DNA of 64,000 nucleotides. It comes from Stercorarius parasiticus. Its lineage: Eukaryota > Chordata > Aves > Charadriiformes > Stercorariidae. Below, one piece after another: positions 60,831-64,000 of the stretch. Below the pieces are notes generated by a model that saw only the letters and a list, made by a program, of their open reading frames with translations, searched no databases and was not told where the DNA came from. The position numbers and the translations under genes were made by a program. Position 1 is the first letter of the stretch. Each line of letters begins with the position of its first letter. Location: assembly GCA_013396915.1 (NCBI GenBank), contig VWZL01002153.1, forward strand, positions 186,001 to 250,000. Direction: 5' to 3'.

Positions 60831-63668
60831 TGAATCTGCTCTGGCAGGGAAAGGTCTTGTATCACTTTCCTGCCAAGCAAAGGTTTTATCAAATGGCTAA
60901 ATAGTAGAAGCAATACCAAAGGCCAAAAATGCCACAATTATTTACTGTGAGGTTGCTCACTTGAGAGGTAATTTAATTTTAATCATATGTTTATCCAAGA
61001 AAATCATCTGAGGAGTCAAAATTGGGAAATCCCTTGAAAGTGGTGGCGTTCACAAACAGAGCTGGGATTTGCAGTGCATCAGCAAAGGCTGTGTGTTCCT
61101 CCTCCCCACCCTGCTTTCTGCAAAGCAGCTTTGGGAACAGGCCACCTGTCCCGAGGACAACACTAGTACAGCATCCGAGTCCCAGCAACACACTGCTCCT
61201 GAGCGAGGTTCATCCCTTCTCTCATGCTGTCTCAAGAGTTTCCCTTGACAGCCTTTCTGTTGACTTTTAAAGGTGCATACTCTGCTGTAGGCAACAGTCC
61301 CTCAGACTGGAAGTATTTTACTATGATGCTCGTGTTTAACACAGCAAAGTTTCTTTCAAACCAAACCAACGGGAGCCCTAAGGTCCAAATTTGCCCTTCG
61401 TCCCTACAACTCCTTTATCACCATGGCTGACTCCTCCTAAAAGCTCTCTGCTTTCCTGGGCTCAGTTTAGATTTCAATTGACTTTCACAGCGCCAAAGAG
61501 GCTTCATTCTGCTGTGCAAATTGCCCATGTTTTCCTACACTTCTTGGCTATTGTTGTTGGCCATGACTGGTTTTGTTAAAAAAAACATATTCAGCATTTC
61601 TCTACCACCTGCAAGTGAATTTGAGTGGAAAGCTTGAGAGTGGGTGAAGGAGCAGAAGCAGCCTCCGTACCGGCTCCTATGTATGTGTAAACATTTGAAA
61701 GGTCATTCAGTTATTCATACAGTATGTTCTGCCAAGCTTTGTGCAGAAAGCACTCACCTTTTTTTGGTGTCTCCTAATAAATCTTTTGGGGTTTGCAAAT
61801 GTAGCAGCAGGCAATCTTGTTCCCTTTTGCAGCTAAATAATCCATTGTTTGCTTGTTTGTTTGTTTCCTGAGCAAATCGGGCCTCGGAACAAAAATATCA
61901 TTAATGGGAGGTAATTGCAGATGCCTTATAGTAAGCAACAAGGGCAGGTTATGAGCAAACCTGGGGATGGGAAATGCAAAAGGGATAAGATTTTTACATG
62001 GTGACTAAGTTCCAGAAGTATGTTGTTTTCCTGTTGTGGCAAGCAGCAACCCACTAATCGGGCAAGTCTCCCGCAGTTTGCAATGGGCAGGGTCCCGGAC
62101 TGAACCGCGGAACAGGACTCTCCTTTGCCCTCAAATAAGGTGAATTTGGCTCTGGATGTGAACTGCTCTTGTGGAGTGTGCCTCTCTCTCCTGGCCTGAC
62201 CTGATCCCAGGATGGCCTCTGTGCTGGAAGAGGACCAGCACTTACCAGCACCCTCAGTCCTTTGGAGTCCAATGGATGCTCACAAATACGTGTGCCGATG
62301 CTGCAGGAGACGTGCTGTTCCAGCGGCATGTTGCTGGTGCATGTGCCCGCACGTAGGCGGATCCCCCATGTCTCAGCCACCTCTCAAGCAGAGCCTCCCA
62401 AAGCTGCAGGAGCTCTGAGGCAGAGGCGTTGTAGGACACACCTCAAAGTTCATGTGTACCCTAATTGTCCTTTCCATTTCGGAGGTGATCTGGGTCATGC
62501 TTTCCTCAATGATGTGGAGGCAGCTCTAGCTGCCATTGCAAAAGGGATTTCTCTCTCCTATTATGCTATTTATGAGCAAAGTACCCAGTCCAAGTTGCTC
62601 ATCCAGGCTCCTACATTCAGGAGAGGGAATCATCCCACATATCTCAGATCGGACGCTCGGGGTGGGATTTAGCTCCAGGTTAAGGAGCAACATTTTAGTG
62701 TTAGATGGGGATATCTCTGTGTGCTGATGGTGGAAGCTCCTTAGGAGAACCAACAGAGATGTGGCCCTCGGAGCCAAGAGGGGGATGGAGCTGGTCCCTT
62801 ATGAATGTCTGCTTTGAGGTGACCTAAACAGCTTCCGGCTTCTACCATTGGGGCAGATCTTCATGAAATGTGTTGGCAATTTAGATACCTGGCACAAAGC
62901 AGACACCTAAATTTAAGTGTCCTAATAGGGAGCTGAATCCCATGTTTAATTTTATAAGGCTAGGTCAAGGTGGGAGGGATCTCTCCATTAATCCTTCATA
63001 TGAAAAACAATTAAACAGAAGAAGTGGTTTATTAATTTATCATTGTTGGATTACTGTTTAGATGAAAATGCCGCCTTATTTAAAACCAACGGATGATCTT
63101 GTTCTTGCATAGTTTTGTGAGTAAAAGCTAACACAGCAGGTTCCTCTATCCAGCTGAATGAAAACAATAGCCTTTTACCTCTGTGAGCACTTAAATATAC
63201 TCAAGATTATTATTTTTTATGTCTGAGTAAAGCAGAAGGCATGTAAAATAATGTATAAAATATAGGAAAGTATATCTAGAAGGAGGCTGTATGGACATCA
63301 AGCATAGCAAACCTGATATAAAATATAATGAAAGAATAGAACAGGTAACAGAGCAGATATAAATCCTGGTGCAATGAATAAAGCATGTCACATAATGGCG
63401 ATAAAAAAAGTAGCAAATGGCAAAACACACATCAGCATAGACATAAAGCATAATGAACTGATGGATGAAAGTCACATTAATGAATAGATTGCTCTTGTCA
63501 CTCAGAATAAGCAAAATGATCATTTTGTCTTCTGAGCCCCTAGAGAACTTCTGGCTACACAGAACTATGGGAAGGGTTTTCTAGTTTTCTTACTCAGAAA
63601 CTAATAATATCTGGCACTTGCAAATACCTTTCACTGAATATTATCATCAGGTCTAAAAACCTGTCTGG
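60831..63668. other. Single-copy-looking non-coding stretch
   Basis: No gene is recognised. A possible old repeat lies at 62860-62990 and an AT-rich low-complexity part at 63190-63520. The AT-rich part leaves a 110-codon minus-strand frame full of Ile, Phe and Tyr that reflects composition only. I checked it for mitochondrial-type membrane protein sequence and saw none. Confidence 0.55.
62860..62990. repeat. Possible ancient interspersed repeat (AGACACCTAAAT near-palindrome)
   Basis: AGACACCTAAATTTAAGTGTCC at about 62901-62922 is a near-palindrome closely similar to the hairpin at 46913-46934. It is followed by GGGAGCTGAATCCC. This suggests both sites are relics of one old family. The edges are approximate and the family is not named. 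Confidence 0.3.
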
Positions 63669-63908
63669 TTGAAAACCTTTATTGCTCGGCTTAGCAAGGG
63701 TTTGCACGAGGCAGGCATGGGCTGGAGACCTGGGAGAACAATGGGTCAGCACGGCTTGCAGACCGTGGTGGAGGGAGGCTGGGAGGATTACGGGATCCAG
63801 CCATGCTGCTACTGCAATAACCCCATCCACGGCCACGTTTCCGTGGCACCCACTTGCACAAATACTTGTTGCCCAGATATCCCTGGTGAAACGCGGTCTG
63901 CTCAATAA
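63669..63908 (+). other. GC-rich open frame near the window end, weak coding candidate
   Basis: 79 codons. In the middle (about 63745-63855) third-position GC is about 81 %, and the peptide includes the cysteine-rich CCYCNNPIHGHVSVAPTC. CpG is locally raised (CCACGGCCACGTTTCCGTGG). The minus strand is open over the same span and no clean splice sites frame it: the best are CGGCTTAG upstream and CCTG|GTGAAA downstream. I do not recognise any family. Probably chance. Confidence 0.12.
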
Positions 63909-64000
63909 GACGTAGGTAGAAAAACATAGATGGGCTAACTTTCTCTGGGGTATTCTTTTCCACCTTTGTTAAAAACAAAGTATATTTGAAAGTATATTTT

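Noticed and set aside
63190..63520. Ile/Phe/Tyr-rich minus-strand frame resembling a mitochondrial membrane protein (possible NUMT)
   Set aside because: Only AT-rich low-complexity composition; no recognisable mitochondrial gene order, tRNA or conserved residues.
1..64000. CRISPR arrays, operons, phage or bacterial defence genes, tRNA/rRNA genes
   Set aside because: No spaced direct repeats, no tandem coding genes with ribosome-binding sites, no tRNA box B-type sequence found by eye; CR1 content shows a bird nuclear genome.

Overview
The window looks like bird nuclear DNA. Eight insertions carry the signature of CR1 LINEs: 5'-truncated copies ending in a conserved 'GGTCCCTTCCAACC' block followed by tandem ATTCTATG or ATTCTGTG octamers. 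The rest is CpG-poor, single-copy-looking sequence with vertebrate-type microsatellites. The species cannot be named from the sequence. There is no bacterial or phage organisation, no CRISPR array, and no tRNA or rRNA gene that I can see.

No gene is established here. The long open frames are at chance expectation or fall inside repeats. Two minus-strand intervals look like possible exons. Positions 13742-14001 have a sharply GC- and CpG-rich frame with GC at codon positions 1/2/3 of about 65/58/82 %. Positions about 50780-50927 have a pyrimidine-rich acceptor, a short C-terminal frame, a stop, AATAAA 27 bases later and a GT-rich element. I recognise neither product. The two cannot be successive exons of one transcript, because each carries its own stop.

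Layout:
1-7.7 kb: single-copy DNA with one very old antisense LINE fragment (about 3860-4660) that still shows a reverse-transcriptase block.
7.78-7.96 kb: 26 perfect copies of AAGGC.
8-21.6 kb: no young repeats. Holds TAAT-rich candidate regulatory stretches (13.16-13.57 and 15.77-16.14 kb), a cluster of RFX-like half-sites (20.03-20.09 kb) and the 13.74 kb candidate exon.
21.6-41.4 kb: five CR1 copies, including an inverted pair at 28.55-29.88 kb and the longest copy at 40.45-41.37 kb. An old LINE fragment lies at 37.3 kb.
41.4-50.2 kb: single-copy DNA with short inverted repeats.
50.2-50.9 kb: a 145-base pure polypurine tract and then the second candidate exon.
52.5-53.2 kb: two CR1 copies of different subfamilies.
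54.2-54.8 kb: a possible solo LTR.
60.74-60.83 kb: a short CR1 tail.
63-64 kb: AT-rich DNA and a weak GC-rich open frame.

Taken together this suits a gene desert or a very large intron. Candidate cis-regulatory DNA and LINE debris are a better explanation of its content than any protein system. All family assignments come from reading the sequence and from memory of repeat families; no alignment was run.
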